From Tulasnella sp. 424 (lineage: Eukaryota; Basidiomycota; Agaricomycetes; Cantharellales; Tulasnellaceae): a stretch of DNA of 64,000 nucleotides. A program made the position numbers and the translations under genes. The DNA is taken from NCBI GenBank assembly GCA_019633425.1, contig WSUB01000006.1, positions 372,001-436,000 of the forward strand, written 5' to 3'. Below the pieces are notes generated by a model, which did not search any database, was not told the origin of the DNA, and saw only the letters and a list, made by a program, of their open reading frames with translations. Positions 1 to 14,405 of this stretch are shown piece after piece (position 1 is the first letter of the stretch; the number at the start of each line of letters is the position of its first letter).

Positions 1-311
1 TTCGCTCTACGAGAATGGAAGGTTTGGCCCGACTTGATGTTCTATCGCCCATATGGTGCCTTTGCTGAGCCTAAAATCTGGATCCCTATATTTACTTCAA
101 GTCTTGGTTTCTTAACCACCGATAATGTAGTTGCGGTTTACCAGCCGCGTGGGCTGGGTGCCGTCGGTCGTGCCCTTACCCTCGAAGCCGGTGGCTGATC
201 TTTGACGGTATTTGGCTGTTGTCAAGATCAAACAGCCACAGTCCTGCCTTTCTCTCTCAACCCACGACACAAACCACTCATCGCAACCCTCCCATCCCAC
301 CACACATTCCA

Positions 312-1260
<949 letters not shown>

Positions 1261-2348
1261 CGATAAGGCGCGGAACCAAACGTCATGATACAGCGATCGG
1301 CTCTTTTTTTCTTTCTTACGAGTTGGATTCCGAATTGCTAGACTAAGAACTTCGTCGATAAATTTCAACTAGTCATTTTACCCTGAAAGCACCGTTTTTT
1401 TAAGAGTGACCTGGGACCACCAAGGACAAGCGAGATACCACTGCGGGAGCGAGGTTTACTCACGGCCAATCCTTGGCCTATGGGATACGCTTCCCGAACG
1501 GCAATCTTTTGGCGCTCCTTCAGGCTGCGACGGTCTGTAAGGCCTCTGCCCGGTTGTCGTCACCACTGCCATGCTCGGGGCAACCTTACCCGCTTTATCT
1601 TATCTTATCGCGCTTGGCCAACCGTGAGACAGTCGATGGGCCGGTGGAACATCCCTTTCAGCCCGCCTTCGCGCTCGCAATCTGGCTCTCTTCTCTGACT
1701 GCATTCTCTCTCGATTCTTTGGTATTGCCATTCTGCTGTGTTTTCTCTCTGTTGCTGGAATCTGCAGCTGCGGGTTGCACAACAGCGCGAGAGCCGTAGT
1801 GTTTGAGTCCTGCGGAAGGAACCCTCCTCCAAGTCAGCGGATGATTCAAGAGCTTGCTTCCCACAAGGATTTGGTCGCTATCTGAGTTTGACCGGATAGG
1901 GTGGCAAAAACACTCCAGTGCGCCAATTTGTGTCCGCTGGGCCGCCGAAGACGAAGGAGTCCCCTATCCCGGGCGGCTGCAAGTCTATTTGTGACATGGA
2001 ATACGTCGAAGGAATAATATGCAAGACTAAATTACACCATCTTTCCAAGATTTACTTCCGCATGCTCGTCAAGGTGGCCCTGGTCTTCGGATCTCAAATT
2101 TCCAGTCCTCCGTATGTCTTCTTGTCCAATCTCAACGGGATGGGAGACCCGACGTCTCTTCTTTTTTTCTGAAAAGAGATACGAAATTTAACGATACCTC
2201 GTGTATCAGATTGACTATCAATGATGCAAGCTTGGAACGAGTCTTTTGCTGTTGTCAGATCACACAGCCTCAGTCCCGGGCCTGCCTTTCTCTCTCAACC
2301 CACGGCACAAACCACTCATCGCAACCTCGCATCCCACCACACATTCCA

Positions 2349-3279
<931 letters not shown>

Positions 3280-6200
3280 TGATAAAGTGCGGAACAAACG
3301 CCATGATGCAGCGATCGGCCTTTTTTCCTACGAGTTGGATTCCGAATTGCTAGACGAAGAACTTCGTCGATAAATTCAACTAGTCATTTTACCCTGAGAA
3401 GATGGCTTTAAGAGTGATCGAGAACACCAAGTACAGGCGAGACACCACTGCGGGAGCCGAGGTTTACTCACGGCCAATCCTTTGCCTACGGGATGGCAGT
3501 CCTTCGGCGCCCTTTCAGCTGCAGCCGCGTTATCTTATCTTATCGCCAACAACTAACCGTGGGACAATCGACTCACCTGAACATCCCTTTCAGCCCACTG
3601 CCTTCAGCTAGCAATATGGCTCTCTTCTTTGAGTGTATTTCTCTCTCTAGGTTCTTCGAGATTGCCCTTCTGCTGTGTTCTCACTGTTGCTGGGATGCAG
3701 CCGCCCAGCGCGAGTTATACAGCAGCGCGAGACCCTAATGTCCGAGCCCTGCAGAAGGAGCCCTTCACCAAATCAACGAACTAGCCAAGCGCTAATTCCC
3801 GTCAATATTCGGTATCTGTACGAGCTCGGCCAGATGGTGTTACAAAAACACTCGAGCAAGCCAATTGTGTCCCGTTAGCTATAGGCCGCCGAAGACGGAG
3901 AAGCCCCCTATCCCCGGGGCCGCAAGTCTACTTGACGCCTGGAATCTGTCGATGGGATATTATACAAGACTCAACTACTCTCTCCTGTCAAGATTTACTT
4001 CCGCGTGCTCGTCAAGGTAGCCCTGGTCCTCGGAGTTCAATTTCCTGTTCTCCATATGTCTTCTTGTCTAATCTCAACCGGATGGGAGACCCTACGTCTC
4101 TTCTCCCTTTAGGAGATATCCGAAGTTCAATGATACCCCGTATATCAGATTGGCTATGGAAGCTTGGAACGAGACTTTCCTCGCCATAATCTCTCGTGAG
4201 GGAACTTCGCTCCGCCTGGACCATCCAAGTAGTGAGTCTGCAGCATGGATCTCTCTGAGAAGCCGCCTTTTTACCTCAAAAGACATGACAACGTAGTGTG
4301 GACAGCTGGGTTCTAATTCAAAAGGCCTAGTAAAGAGTAGGGCGGTTCAGCTATCCCTCGCAACGGGGTAACCCAGCCAAGCTTTCGAACGATAAACCTT
4401 GTCTACACTTGACCAGAAGAAACAATATGGCGTAATTCAGTGCTGCAAACGTAATATGCCATCAAGTCAACTGCAGACACTCATTTCAGGGACCGGACCT
4501 CCCGGCGCCTTTCTTCGCCATACTGTATCTCCTCCCGCAGGTCAAAGAAGGCCCATTCGCCGCTTGGGTCTGCTTTAAAAGGGGTAACATATATCTTGGT
4601 CCCTCTTCACGTATTTTGTATCAACACTTGCGACAGGGCGTTGGCTTCGTGGATATCATCGCCACGAACGCCGGTGGAGGTAGCGGCTGGCACACGTCTA
4701 CATCTTTCTCTCTCAGCAAGACTCACTTTTTGGGGTGCGGTCATTCACCTGGGCTCCTATTACTTTTCTGAGATATCAAGGGGGAAAGCATATGGCCCCG
4801 TAATTCGGAGGTGGGAGGAGCTCAATTCCCTTCCCAAATCATACCTCATCCCATGCGCCTCATGGCGATACCAAGTACTAGAGATCCGGGTATTTGGGAC
4901 GCGCCTCGAACAATAGCTTGTAATTCTCTCTTGTCACATTGCTAATCCATCGCAAGCGACTGCTACTTGGTCGAGGCTTTGCTTGAGAGTCGTTTTCGTC
5001 TCGACAAAGTCCGGATGTTCGTTTTCAGATACATCACACGCAGTCATTGTTTCCCGGGAATGGTGTTTCTACAACCCTTGTCAACGGAGCGCGGGGTTAG
5101 GAGATCCCAAGGGTCTAAGCGCGTCTCTCCCTAGACTGTCCGCCAAGAAGAGCAGAAACCGTGCCTTTCGATGGATCATTCAACGACTTGTACAAAGCGT
5201 AAGACGGCTTCTACCTCTTTCCTGAACCATATCTGCCAGATGAGTCACGTTCCTCGACGGGGTACCGTGCATTTGCCTGCCGTTCCACAACCGCGACAGC
5301 ACAAAGCCCTTCATTTCGAGAGAAATATAATCATCGAGGCGTCCAACGTCATTCGCACCCAGCCTAATCATGCATTAGTAATATCTCACTCTCGGAGCTC
5401 CATCCGACGGTGAACTCAGAGCTGCCTGTCACCACCGCTTCGACTGATCCTCGACGCTGGGTTCGAACCATCCCCAACCGAGCTGGCGCTGACGCAAGTC
5501 GGCCATTGTTCTCTATGACCACAGCATAGATAGTGGGAGACATCGAATATGTGAAGTTGTAAACTCTGGAAATCAAACTCTCATCGATCCCAATTGCTTA
5601 TGGGGGCTTGCTCGGTACTGGGAACCGTCGACTATGCCAATTTCGGGTTCGATCCAGTCTCTTCTGGCAGTATAACACGCAATATCCACAAGGTAAAATA
5701 TAAATATGATGCTGGTACTACTGACACTCTGAAGGACGTCCTCGGAGCTGATCAATCGGACAGCTGGGTCGCAGTGTCCCGTGGACTTCGGAGACGTCAT
5801 TTTGAGTACTATCCTTAGAGACGTCTCCCTCATTTCTTTTGCATTTGGTACAACGGTTTAGATGAACTATAGGTTATCGAGCTTTTAAATACCCCGTTAT
5901 CGTGCCGTATTCACTCAGCAAACGCGTACCAGCTCCGACCGGAGTCTTAAAACTCCGAGACCCGCGTCACCGTGCTTCCTCAATCGATATTCCGGTTCAC
6001 CAAGACATTAAAAAGAGTTCCAGTGGTCCGAAAACACATCGCTGTACGATTCAATTTCCGAGAAGTAGGTTATCCACTGCCCCCACTCCGCCGTTTTGAA
6101 CACCGGCTCTAGCCGCAGGGCCACAAATACCCAGACAAGTCCGGTTCGGAGATTGAAATTTCGGAAGCTCAAGTTGCGAAGTGGCACTGAAGTTGGGTTT

Positions 6201-8316
6201 TGCTCGACGAGGAGTCTGAGGACGTTCTTCTCACTGTATTGCAATTTCGAGTTCGCCGTGCGAGAGCGCCAAATATTGGGTGATGTGGTGTGTCGCCCGT
6301 TCGATACCTCTCTCAGCGCTCTCAGTCTTCAGTCCGGGATATAATACAACATGTCTAGTCATACACAAATATTATGACTCGATAGCAGCTATTAAGACCT
6401 TCTGCATTGCCTGGCCCAAATACATCTTGCTCATAACAGCTGTCCACTTTCTACACCTCCGTCATCGAAGTTGAAGTCCAGCATCGGGCGTCGCTCTTTC
6501 CGTCTCCGATTCGATATGAGTCGGTGTCGGTCCGTGTTCAAATTTCCACGAGGCGTTTGATTACCGGAACGGGAATTGTTCGAGGCGCGCCAAATACTCG
6601 GGACAAGCCCCTCCACCCGATTCCTGCACCTAGAGTGGGTCATAAACTCCCGATAAATCGAGCTCCCGAGTCTTTATTGGCTCGTGGATGGACTTCATGG
6701 TAGATATGGGGAGGTTCACGCATGGTTAAGGGGGTTGTCTGGGTTGCTCGGACCGAGGTCTCTTCCCCGATATGACCGACAACAACTCCGCGCTCTTTCG
6801 TCAGCACCCCACCACCACGTACTACTATTACTACTATATCCAGGCTCCGAGATCTCACAGGCTGCTCGTCTGTCGAATAATGATGGTGGGGCCAATAGTA
6901 ACGGCGCGGAGGGGCTCGGCTAGCTGCTGGTCATTTCTACGGATAACTCTTGTTCGACGGATTAGGAAACGTGGTAAGAAGCCCCTCGGCGGAAGCAGGA
7001 AGGTTTTCCGTAGCAACCTGAGCTTCTCAGTGACAGAAGCCAGCGGCATGAGGCTGGACTTGCTCTTTTGAGTTCTCACAACCAACGGAATTCAAGACGG
7101 GGCATTCTAACCACTGGTGGCAATGTGAAGGAAGAATTACGATAATGGAGAAAACAAGAGGTACGAGTGACTCTAGAACATGCGGGCTGAGGTCGATGGG
7201 TCGAGGGAATGGGGCGATAGCGGGCGGCAACGTGTCGAGGAAAAAATAACATCACACAGCTGTCGATGTGATTTTATGTAGTGAGCCTCGGGGGCGTGGC
7301 TCGTCCTTGTGCTGCACCGATGGTGAGTGTTGTTCCGGAGAAGCTTGCAGATCGTGAAAAGTGGATGAGCCTGGGGCGCTGGAGACGATGGTTTTGGGCG
7401 TCGTCAGAGGTTCTGCACAGTCCTGAACGTTTACAGGAGTCCCCCTGTGGTCTTGTTCTTCCTTTGCTGCTCGTAGCGAAGATCAAGGGAGGCGGGGATT
7501 AGAGTGCCATGTGTGGTGGAACGTTGACGAAGAAGGACAAAATTACAGAGCTCCTTTGTTGTGGGAGACCCCTTGGTGTGGCTGTAGCTGCGCCCTGAGT
7601 TTCCTTTTTTGTTCCCTCCGACAACGACCTCAAACCACAAGCTGTTCTTTTTTTCTTCACTCCTCCAAGGCGTAGCGCCTCAAAGCCCAGCGTTGTGAAT
7701 GTCGCCAGTGGACTCCTTGAAAGGAACGACAATAAAATTTCCCTCAAAATTCCCAAATACAAGAAAATCCGGTGTCCGAACCGGCAAGTCATGGAACCCA
7801 TACGCTCGCCGATCCGAGTTCCTGTCTCCAGATGAGGGTACCCTAATTATCGGTTTTCCCAGTCTACTGCCTCATTTTAGCCCGATTTGGAGGGCAGCAG
7901 ATCTCGAGGATGCTGGGTAAATTTTGGGAACTCGATGTGATTTTATGTAGGAGGTCTGGTGCACGCCCCCTGCACCCTGAGCAAGGGCATGCATGTTGTG
8001 ACGGTTCGACCGAAAAAGCGCAAAGAAGGTCGAGAAACCATCGGTAAGTGCACTGGAATCCAAACCCGAGAATTCAGAACAACCATCTCCTCCAACTTGG
8101 GTGGGGTTGAACACGACACATTGAGAACAAGAGCTGGACGCCCAAGCTCACCTCCAGCTCTCCACACTCCCAAACAGCCTACTTATACCGGACTGTTCCA
8201 CCAACATTCAGCTCCTCATCGCCTCTCCCCGAGCTCCCTCCTCTTCCCTCCCAGCTCACTACTCTCAGACCACATACTCCCCTTGTTCCCTTTCGCTACT
8301 TGCCGTTCACGCCATC
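3280..8316. other. Gene-poor stretch
   Basis: After the second E2 flank (to about 4190) there is roughly 4.1 kb with only short unrelated reading frames. I see no conserved domain, no tRNA and no clear transposon ends. A short TAC/TAT microsatellite-like tract lies near 6815-6840. An exact 19-base direct repeat occurs at 7263-7281 and 7932-7950. The last 150 bases before 8317 are strongly pyrimidine-rich (CTC/CCC tracts), as is common just upstream of fungal start codons and probably belongs to the promoter of the HMG-box gene. Confidence 0.5.
7263..7950. repeat. Exact 19-base direct repeats bounding a 650-base segment
   Basis: TCGATGTGATTTTATGTAG occurs at 7263-7281 and again at 7932-7950 in the same orientation. 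The 650 bases between them have no recognisable coding capacity, and I found no inverted termini just inside the repeats. The pair could be remains of a local duplication, or the ends of a small element that I cannot identify. Confidence 0.5.
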
Positions 8317-10726
8317 ATGAACCATAACGATCGCAACACCATTCCCCAACGCTCCACCCGAAACATTCTCCCCGCTCCCATCTTCAATACCAACCCCAAC
8401 CCCTTCCCTCATACCCCTTCTCCTTCTCCCTCCCCTTCCCCTCCCGCCGGTCGGACTATCATCTCTACCTCTCCCAACTTTGAAATCGGTCTTCTTCCTC
8501 CCACCCCTGCGAACGCGACGTACAGCGACCAACTTTCCAACCCCGTCATTACCGTTCCTCAGGCTCCTCCCGGTCTCCCTTTCGAGATTCAGCGTTTGAC
8601 GCCCATCTCTCCAGACCCATCTCCTTCCCTCGGTCGCGACCTGCAACTCGGACCCGACCCCCTTCCAACTCGGGCCACCAAGCCGAAGACGTCCCACGCG
8701 AAGAAGCAACCCGACGGTCACGTCAGACGCCCCAGGAACGCATTTATTTTGTTCCGATGTACGTTGGCGACCTTCCATTTACGTCTTTGTCCCTTCCCTG
8801 ACCGCGGCAACCGCCCCCTTTTCTTTGATAGGCTGGTTCGTTCAGAACAAGCTGCTCGGTGTAAGTCTCCATCTCCTATTCGACCGTGAGGGCTTTTTGT
8901 GCTGATTACGAACCCCACCACTCTTCGCATAGAAGGATGTCGAATCCGATCACCGAAAGATTTCCAAGGTGGGCGGTGTCGCTTGTCCATCTCTTTAACG
9001 TTGCCAGCTAACCCGCGCCCCATTCATGTCAGATCGTCGGCCGCGTCTGGAACAGTCTTTCCAAAGAAGACAAAGCCCACTGGGAAAAGCAAGCTCGTGA
9101 AGAAAAAGAGCGACACCGTCAACTCTACCCCGACTATCGGTACTCCCCCGGGTACCGCAAAGACGGCTCCTCTGCCTCAGCCGCTGGCCCTTCATGTCGT
9201 CCCGCCGCCACTTCAGACTCGGCTCCCGCCCTCCCCCCTCGTCGTCGCGTCAGGGCTCCCATCAACCGACACGAAGAGAAGCGCGTCAGGTTGATCGCCA
9301 AACTTGTCTGCGGCGGTGCCGGACAAGATGGAGTTCGTCAACGTGTCAAGGATTTCGACCGCGGTGTCTTGGACGTGGACGACGAGGACGATAGCGATAT
9401 CACCGCTGGGGAACCTGAGGCCGACGAGGGCAGTGACTTCGAAGAGAGTCAGTCTAAGAAGAAGGCTCAGCGTGCTCGAGCTCGACGTGCAGGCAGGAAG
9501 AAACCCACCACCTTTCCCTACCCTTCTCCCTTCCCTCCAGTCCCCTCGCACGGATTTCCTATGCCAAGTCACCCAGCCGTGCCTTCCACCCACTCTATGA
9601 CCACTCGTCGTCGATCCCTTTCGACTCCCTCTCTTCCCACCGTTCCTGCTATCTCTTCGACTCTTCGCAGGCCTAAGGCGCATAACCGAACCTACAGCGA
9701 CCTCGCCGCAGGGCCTTCCTCGGGGGTCAAGATTGCCAAGGGTAGGACGACGAACAACTCGATGGCTGCCTCGACCGTCTTTCCGCATATCCCGATCGCG
9801 AAAGAGGAACCTGAGGACGAGGTTCTCGTCAACAACCCCATCGCTTCGGGGTACGAGCAGAAGCTGGTGCACGAGAAACGAGTGAAAATGCAGAGAGAGC
9901 AGACAGCGGTAAGCGGAGATTCAGTTTTTTTTACCCAGCCTTGGGACAGGTGAACTGACGTCTTGTTCCTTCGTTCCAGAACGTCGAAACCCGCTCATCC
10001 ACCCCGTTCTCCCTCCCACGTCTTCCCACTCCTCTTTCCTCCCAGTCAACCCCAACCGCCGTCGCTCCCTCTCTCGGCTACCAGACCCCGACTCAAGGTC
10101 CTGGGCCTTCGACCTTCTCGCCTTTCATCAACGTCGGCTGGGCACTCGGCACCAACTTCCTCAACCCTGCTTCGGTACCTCAAGACTCCGGCTCACAGCT
10201 TTTGCAGGAGGACTTCAGGATGTACAGCACCCTGGGCTTAGTCGATGATGGTTCAGACTCGCTCATGGATGGGTTCGAATTCGAGGGCACCAGCGGATTC
10301 AGCTTCCTCAATGACGCTGACGAGGGTCCTACGTCGTCGTACTTCCACCAGGATCAATTCCCCGTCCCTGCCCATGGAGCCAGCCCAATGGAGGGAATTC
10401 CTCAACCTTCCACCAACTTCACTTTCCCTTCTGAAGCCCTCGACGGTATTGAAGCATCCTCTGTCTTTGATCCAGCATACTCGCTCAACGGCCCCACGAA
10501 CACCGCGCCGATGCTCTCGACCTCTGCTCCCGATCCCGTCGACCCCTCGCCTATCTCGGAGTTCGACTGCTGGTTGAACGAGGACTACTTTCTCTCTCCC
10601 GGTAGCGGAGAAAGCTCCTCGCTTCCTTCGTGGAGCACAGAGAGCGAAGAGGATGACGGGTTGATCGCCTACCGCAGGGGAATGGACGCCGCAGGCTCGT
10701 CATCGTTCTTCTCTAAGACGCTCTAA
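8317..10726 (+). CDS. HMG-box (MATA-HMG/Ste11-like) transcription factor
   Basis: Five exons (8317-8758, 8832-8860, 8933-8968, 9033-9908, 9980-10726) give 709 residues. The HMG box lies at about 137-210. It starts RRPRNAFILFR, continues WFVQNKLLG and KDVESDHRKISKIVGRVW, and closes with WEKQAREEKERHRQLYPDYRY, a sequence-specific SOX/MATA-type box. The box is interrupted by three short introns, one of which bounds a 29-base microexon. Upstream is a Pro/Ser-rich leader. Downstream there is an acidic patch (DVDDEDDSD), a basic KKKAQRARARRAGRKK stretch likely to act as a nuclear localisation signal, long Ser/Pro-rich regions, and an acidic C terminus that looks like an activation domain. Family members act in pheromone response, mating and morphogenesis (Prf1, Mat2, Ste11). 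Which of these it corresponds to cannot be told from the sequence. No pheromone, receptor or homeodomain gene lies nearby, so this is not evidence for a mating-type locus. Confidence 0.85.
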
Positions 10727-12090
10727 TGCCGTCGGACGTTTTCGCTCGAGCTCAATGGCCCCTCTCAAAAGCAACGGACCTTGGAGTTGATCTTTAAACT
10801 TGTGCTCATCCGCATACGGTACCCCAGCTCCTGTACTCGTCGCACTCACCCGCGCCACTACGGTGTCGTCCTTCGTACATAGGCATTGCATACCCTCCAT
10901 ATACCCTCCTCATATCGTCATGCATCTCTCCTCATACCACTTGCTATGTACTTTCTTTTCAATTGTCTTGGGCTCCTAAATATTTCTCCTGTTAGGTCAA
11001 CTCGTGTATATGTAGTGCCTTGTAGTGTCGTCGGAAGTTGAATTACAGAAAAAAATATTTAAGATTTCGCCAGCGCCTATAGCACCGAAGAGGTTAAGTG
11101 AACCACCTCTGAACAACCGACGGACATGAGGGGTCAAGGGGGCAGGGGCCCAGAAGCGACAGTTAACGTTCGTGAAAGTAGCCGTCTAAGCGTTGAGAGG
11201 TTTAGGGGTAGAGAAGTTTCTTCCTCAGCCAAGAAGCCGCCAGCGGAACGGTTTTTATGTAGAAGAAGCCTGAATACAGCATAGAGTTGTTGAATTGTTA
11301 ACAACATGATCATGAGACTGTCCAGTGGCGCTTTTCCCGAGCCTTTCTGGATGCTTGTGTGGCGGTGCAGTTCTGCCAATCTCGACCAAACATTCATCTA
11401 TCGACCTCGCCAACAAACGGCCCTCGCATCGATCTCACAAGCTCAGAAATTGATTCAAAAGAACCGAAGAGCTGTCTCTTGTTGAACCTTTTATCTCGAA
11501 ACCGACCGCAAATTCCCGAAACCTTTGAAAAGAAGTGGGCCGATGGCCATTGACCGGGCGAATCTTTCTGAGTTGGGGCTGACCCGCCCAGTAAGGCAAT
11601 GCATCACGTACCCTCATCATCAATTAACCCATGTCCAGCGCTTGTTATGCAGTACATTAAAGTGGAACATGCGTAGAAACGTTATACACCGAGGGTTTCG
11701 TCATGAGACCCCATGATACGAACCGGTCCATCTTAACCAGGCCAGAGCTGGAAACTCCTTTGTGTTACGCCACTAATGTGCTATATCGCTTCCCCCTGAC
11801 TCGTCTTTACCCGTACAGTCGGTCAGGACGACTGAGGTTTGTGTATCCGTGCCCGAGGTTGCCGGCGGGTATGACGGCGTTTCCGAGCTAACCTTATCAC
11901 AAGGGCCTGCCGTCCTCCAGGAGTCTGACCCTGTCCTCATTAAATATAAGATACAATTGGATCTTCTATCTGATTTATTTTCTACTTCGAGTCTCTGCGC
12001 TCCATGGAGTGACTCTGTTGAATCATTAAAAGCTGAGTGTTACGAGACTCCTATTCAACGAGAACAACGGCCGACCCTTCGTCCTATTCG
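10727..12090. other. 3' region of the HMG gene and upstream flank of the methyltransferase array
   Basis: The first 350 bases are the probable 3' UTR and terminator region of the HMG-box gene (T-rich, ATTTCTCCTG near 10980). From about 11365 the sequence belongs to the methyltransferase array. The block around 11370-11480 recurs, diverged, near 13650-13745, 18650-18770 and 22070-22190 (shared CCAACAAACGG / AACAAACGGAC cores). The block at 11700-11800 recurs near 19190-19270 (shared CATGATACGAACCGG). No gene was recognised in it. Confidence 0.6.
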
Positions 12091-13504
12091 ATGGCTCAAG
12101 AATCTAACAGCTCGGTGGTCGAATTCCAAAGCAACCTCACAATTTCGAAAGGAAGAAGCTTTCAGGAGCTGAACAACGCGTACAAGCTTCCGACAGACAG
12201 CGGCGAGCACTTGCGTCTTGAACTGCAGCACGAAATGGTAAAAATCATGCTTGGCGGAAGCATCTATCAGACCCCCGAACTTGTCAAAGCTGCCTTATCA
12301 TCACGAGAGAATCTCAAACGTCGGGTGCTCGACGTTGGTGCCGGATCCGGAAAATGGTACGTAGATCCGATGCATTTGAAACATATCTCACGATATGCTC
12401 CACTTTATTAGGGTCATTGATATGGCAGAGGAGTTTCCCCATGCCGACGTCTCAGGGATCGACCTGGTGTTGCCGAACGTCCTGACGGATTCAAGCCGTT
12501 GTGTGCCTACTAATTGCTCCTTTCGAGTCGCTGATGCCAACAAAGATATGGGGAAGATTGACCTCACATACGATTTAATCCACCTACGCTCCGTTGAGTC
12601 CGGGATCCATGAATCGGACCTGTTTTTCTTTGAGGCTGCCCGGGTCCTCCGCCCGGGTGGCATATTGCTCCTTGGTGGCGGAAATCCAGTAAGTTGTGAT
12701 CCTCATCTCATTTTCATTGTGATCTGATATAGTTATCGTGACCCCTTAGCAACTTATCGATGAGAACGCCAAAATTGTTCCCCTCCAAAAGCCTGGCGAC
12801 GAAGGGTATGTTTGAACTCCCCTAAGTGAGATCATACTCATCTGCCCCACGTAGATACTCTTATTATCAGCATATGGTTTCCTGTACAATGGATGTTATG
12901 GCGAAATCTCGTCCCATTCGGTCGCGACGACCCTTCTGGAAAAGGTACGCAATCTTCTTGACGAATCGAACGCCTGTCGAGCAAGATTTTGACGCAAACT
13001 TCTACACTTTTCTCAGCATTCTAGAAAGCAACCCGAACTATGGTAACGTCCGCATTCACGAAATCCTTGTCCCAACTGGACCCTGGCCCAACAGTAAGAA
13101 TCATGCTGCGAGCTAGTTATGTCCCTGGCCTAACCGATTTCTAGACCTGAGTGACACCAACCGAAAGCTTGCGGAAATCACGCAACAGAATATTCTACGC
13201 CTTTTGCCCGCTTTTAAAGCTGTTCTGCTGCGCGACCAAGGACTTCCGGAAGAGTTTGATGATAATTTAGTCGAGGTGGGGTCATTCCCTTGCGATCTGG
13301 CGGCCGCAGCTCACAAACGAGTCGTTTCAGGGTGCTATGAAAGAGATCCGGGAGCTTTCACCGGCGGTCCATGGGTATTCCAAGTGGGTGTTCGCCCCAG
13401 CAGTGCGTACGGAAAACCCGTGGGTTGCTCGAAAGGACCCATGGCAAGAGCCTGAGGGCTATGACGTGTATGACTACATCGTCCGCCCGCTACCTAAAGA
13501 GTGA
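12091..13504 (+). CDS. SAM-dependent methyltransferase, array copy 1
   Basis: This is a class I (Rossmann-fold) methyltransferase of the small-molecule type. It begins MAQESNSSVV. Exon 1 ends inside the codon for the W of the SAM-binding motif I, RVLDVGAGSGKW, at base 12356, and exon 2 starts at 12412. Motif II is GIDLVLPNVL, followed by NCSFRVADAN. The HLRSVESGI and AARVLRPGGILLL stretches match the post-II and motif III region of UbiE/LaeA-like enzymes. Seven exons are supported by comparison with the five paralogs. The C-terminal half (SNPNYGNVRIHEIL, PWP, LAEITQQN, HGYSKWVFA, DYIVRPLPKE) is a family-specific region that probably forms the substrate pocket. The substrate is unknown. The upstream region lacks the promoter module seen before copies 3-6, and its TATA-like candidate is near 11940. 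No inactivating change was found. Confidence 0.82.
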
Positions 13505-14405
13505 GGAATACGTGTTCGTGGAGTTAGCTGTGTCAATTCATAGTTTGTTAGCGCTAAATTTAAAACCTGCCAAGAGCACCGATCGAGGTTTTCTAATGCC
13601 GCGAGCGCAGACCGAGATGGACGCAGCTGACCGTGACCCTTGAGGGCACCTGTGGCGGTGCAGCTCTGTCTTGAACCAAACGAACATCTGTCAACTTCGA
13701 CCAACAAACAGCCCCCCCATCGCTCTGGCAGACTCGAAAATAATTAATGCAGAAAGATCGACCATTTGACTCTAGCGCGCATAGCTCTCAATCCCAATAG
13801 ACCACAAATTCCCAGCCTTTTCAAAGAAGAGTCAGTCGAAGACTAAGTATTGACCCCACGAATCTTTCACGGCCTTGAGGCTCGTCTAGCCCAGTAGGCC
13901 CACTCATCCCGTACCCTATCGTCGATGTACCAAGCCCCAGTCGGTGGACAGCAGTGCTTTGCAGTGGAACCTCTCAGAAAACATTATATACCGCCGTATT
14001 CAACATGAGGACCCTTGATGGCAACCTGTGGCTTGGCCAGGACTGTTCACTCCCCTTGGTACGACTGCCGAGCAACTATATCTGAAAAGAGGTCTTATTG
14101 CTCCATTTTTCCCTGTGAAGTCGGCCCGGACAAACGAGGCATGGGTATCCGGGCCCAAGGTGGCCGTTAATTATGACGGCATCTCCCGAATAACCTTATC
14201 ACAACGACCTGCAGGCAGTCCCACCGAAGTCTGCAGCCGCCCCTCACTATGGTAAGCTATCACCGGATCTTCTATATGATTCATTTCCTACTCCGAGTCT
14301 CGCGCTTGCATGGACTGACTCTGTCGGGCCTTCAAAAGTGGGGTGCGACTCTTTGTAGGCGACTCCTGTTCAACGAAAACAACGGCAGACCCTTCGTCCT
14401 AACCA

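Noticed and set aside
5445..5490. tRNA-like boxes: GGTTCGAACC and an AGCTCGGTTGG-like stretch on the minus strand
   Set aside because: The two boxes are only a few bases apart, so no anticodon arm fits, and no acceptor stem pairs.
5600..5680. GGTTCGATCC near a GGCTTGCTCGGT stretch, possible tRNA
   Set aside because: The T-arm and acceptor stems do not pair.
6815..6840. Short TAC/TAT repeat tract
   Set aside because: Too short and imperfect to be more than chance low complexity.
8296..8778. A 160-codon minus-strand frame
   Set aside because: Antisense to HMG exon 1, Gly/Arg-rich, no family; shadow frame.
9213..9872. A 219-codon open frame on the minus strand
   Set aside because: It is antisense to the well-supported HMG-box gene exon 4 and has low-complexity Arg/Gly-rich sequence; a shadow of GC-rich coding DNA.
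8317..10726. Idea that the HMG-box gene marks a mating-type locus
   Set aside because: No pheromone, pheromone receptor or homeodomain pair in the window; HMG-box regulators often lie outside mating-type loci.
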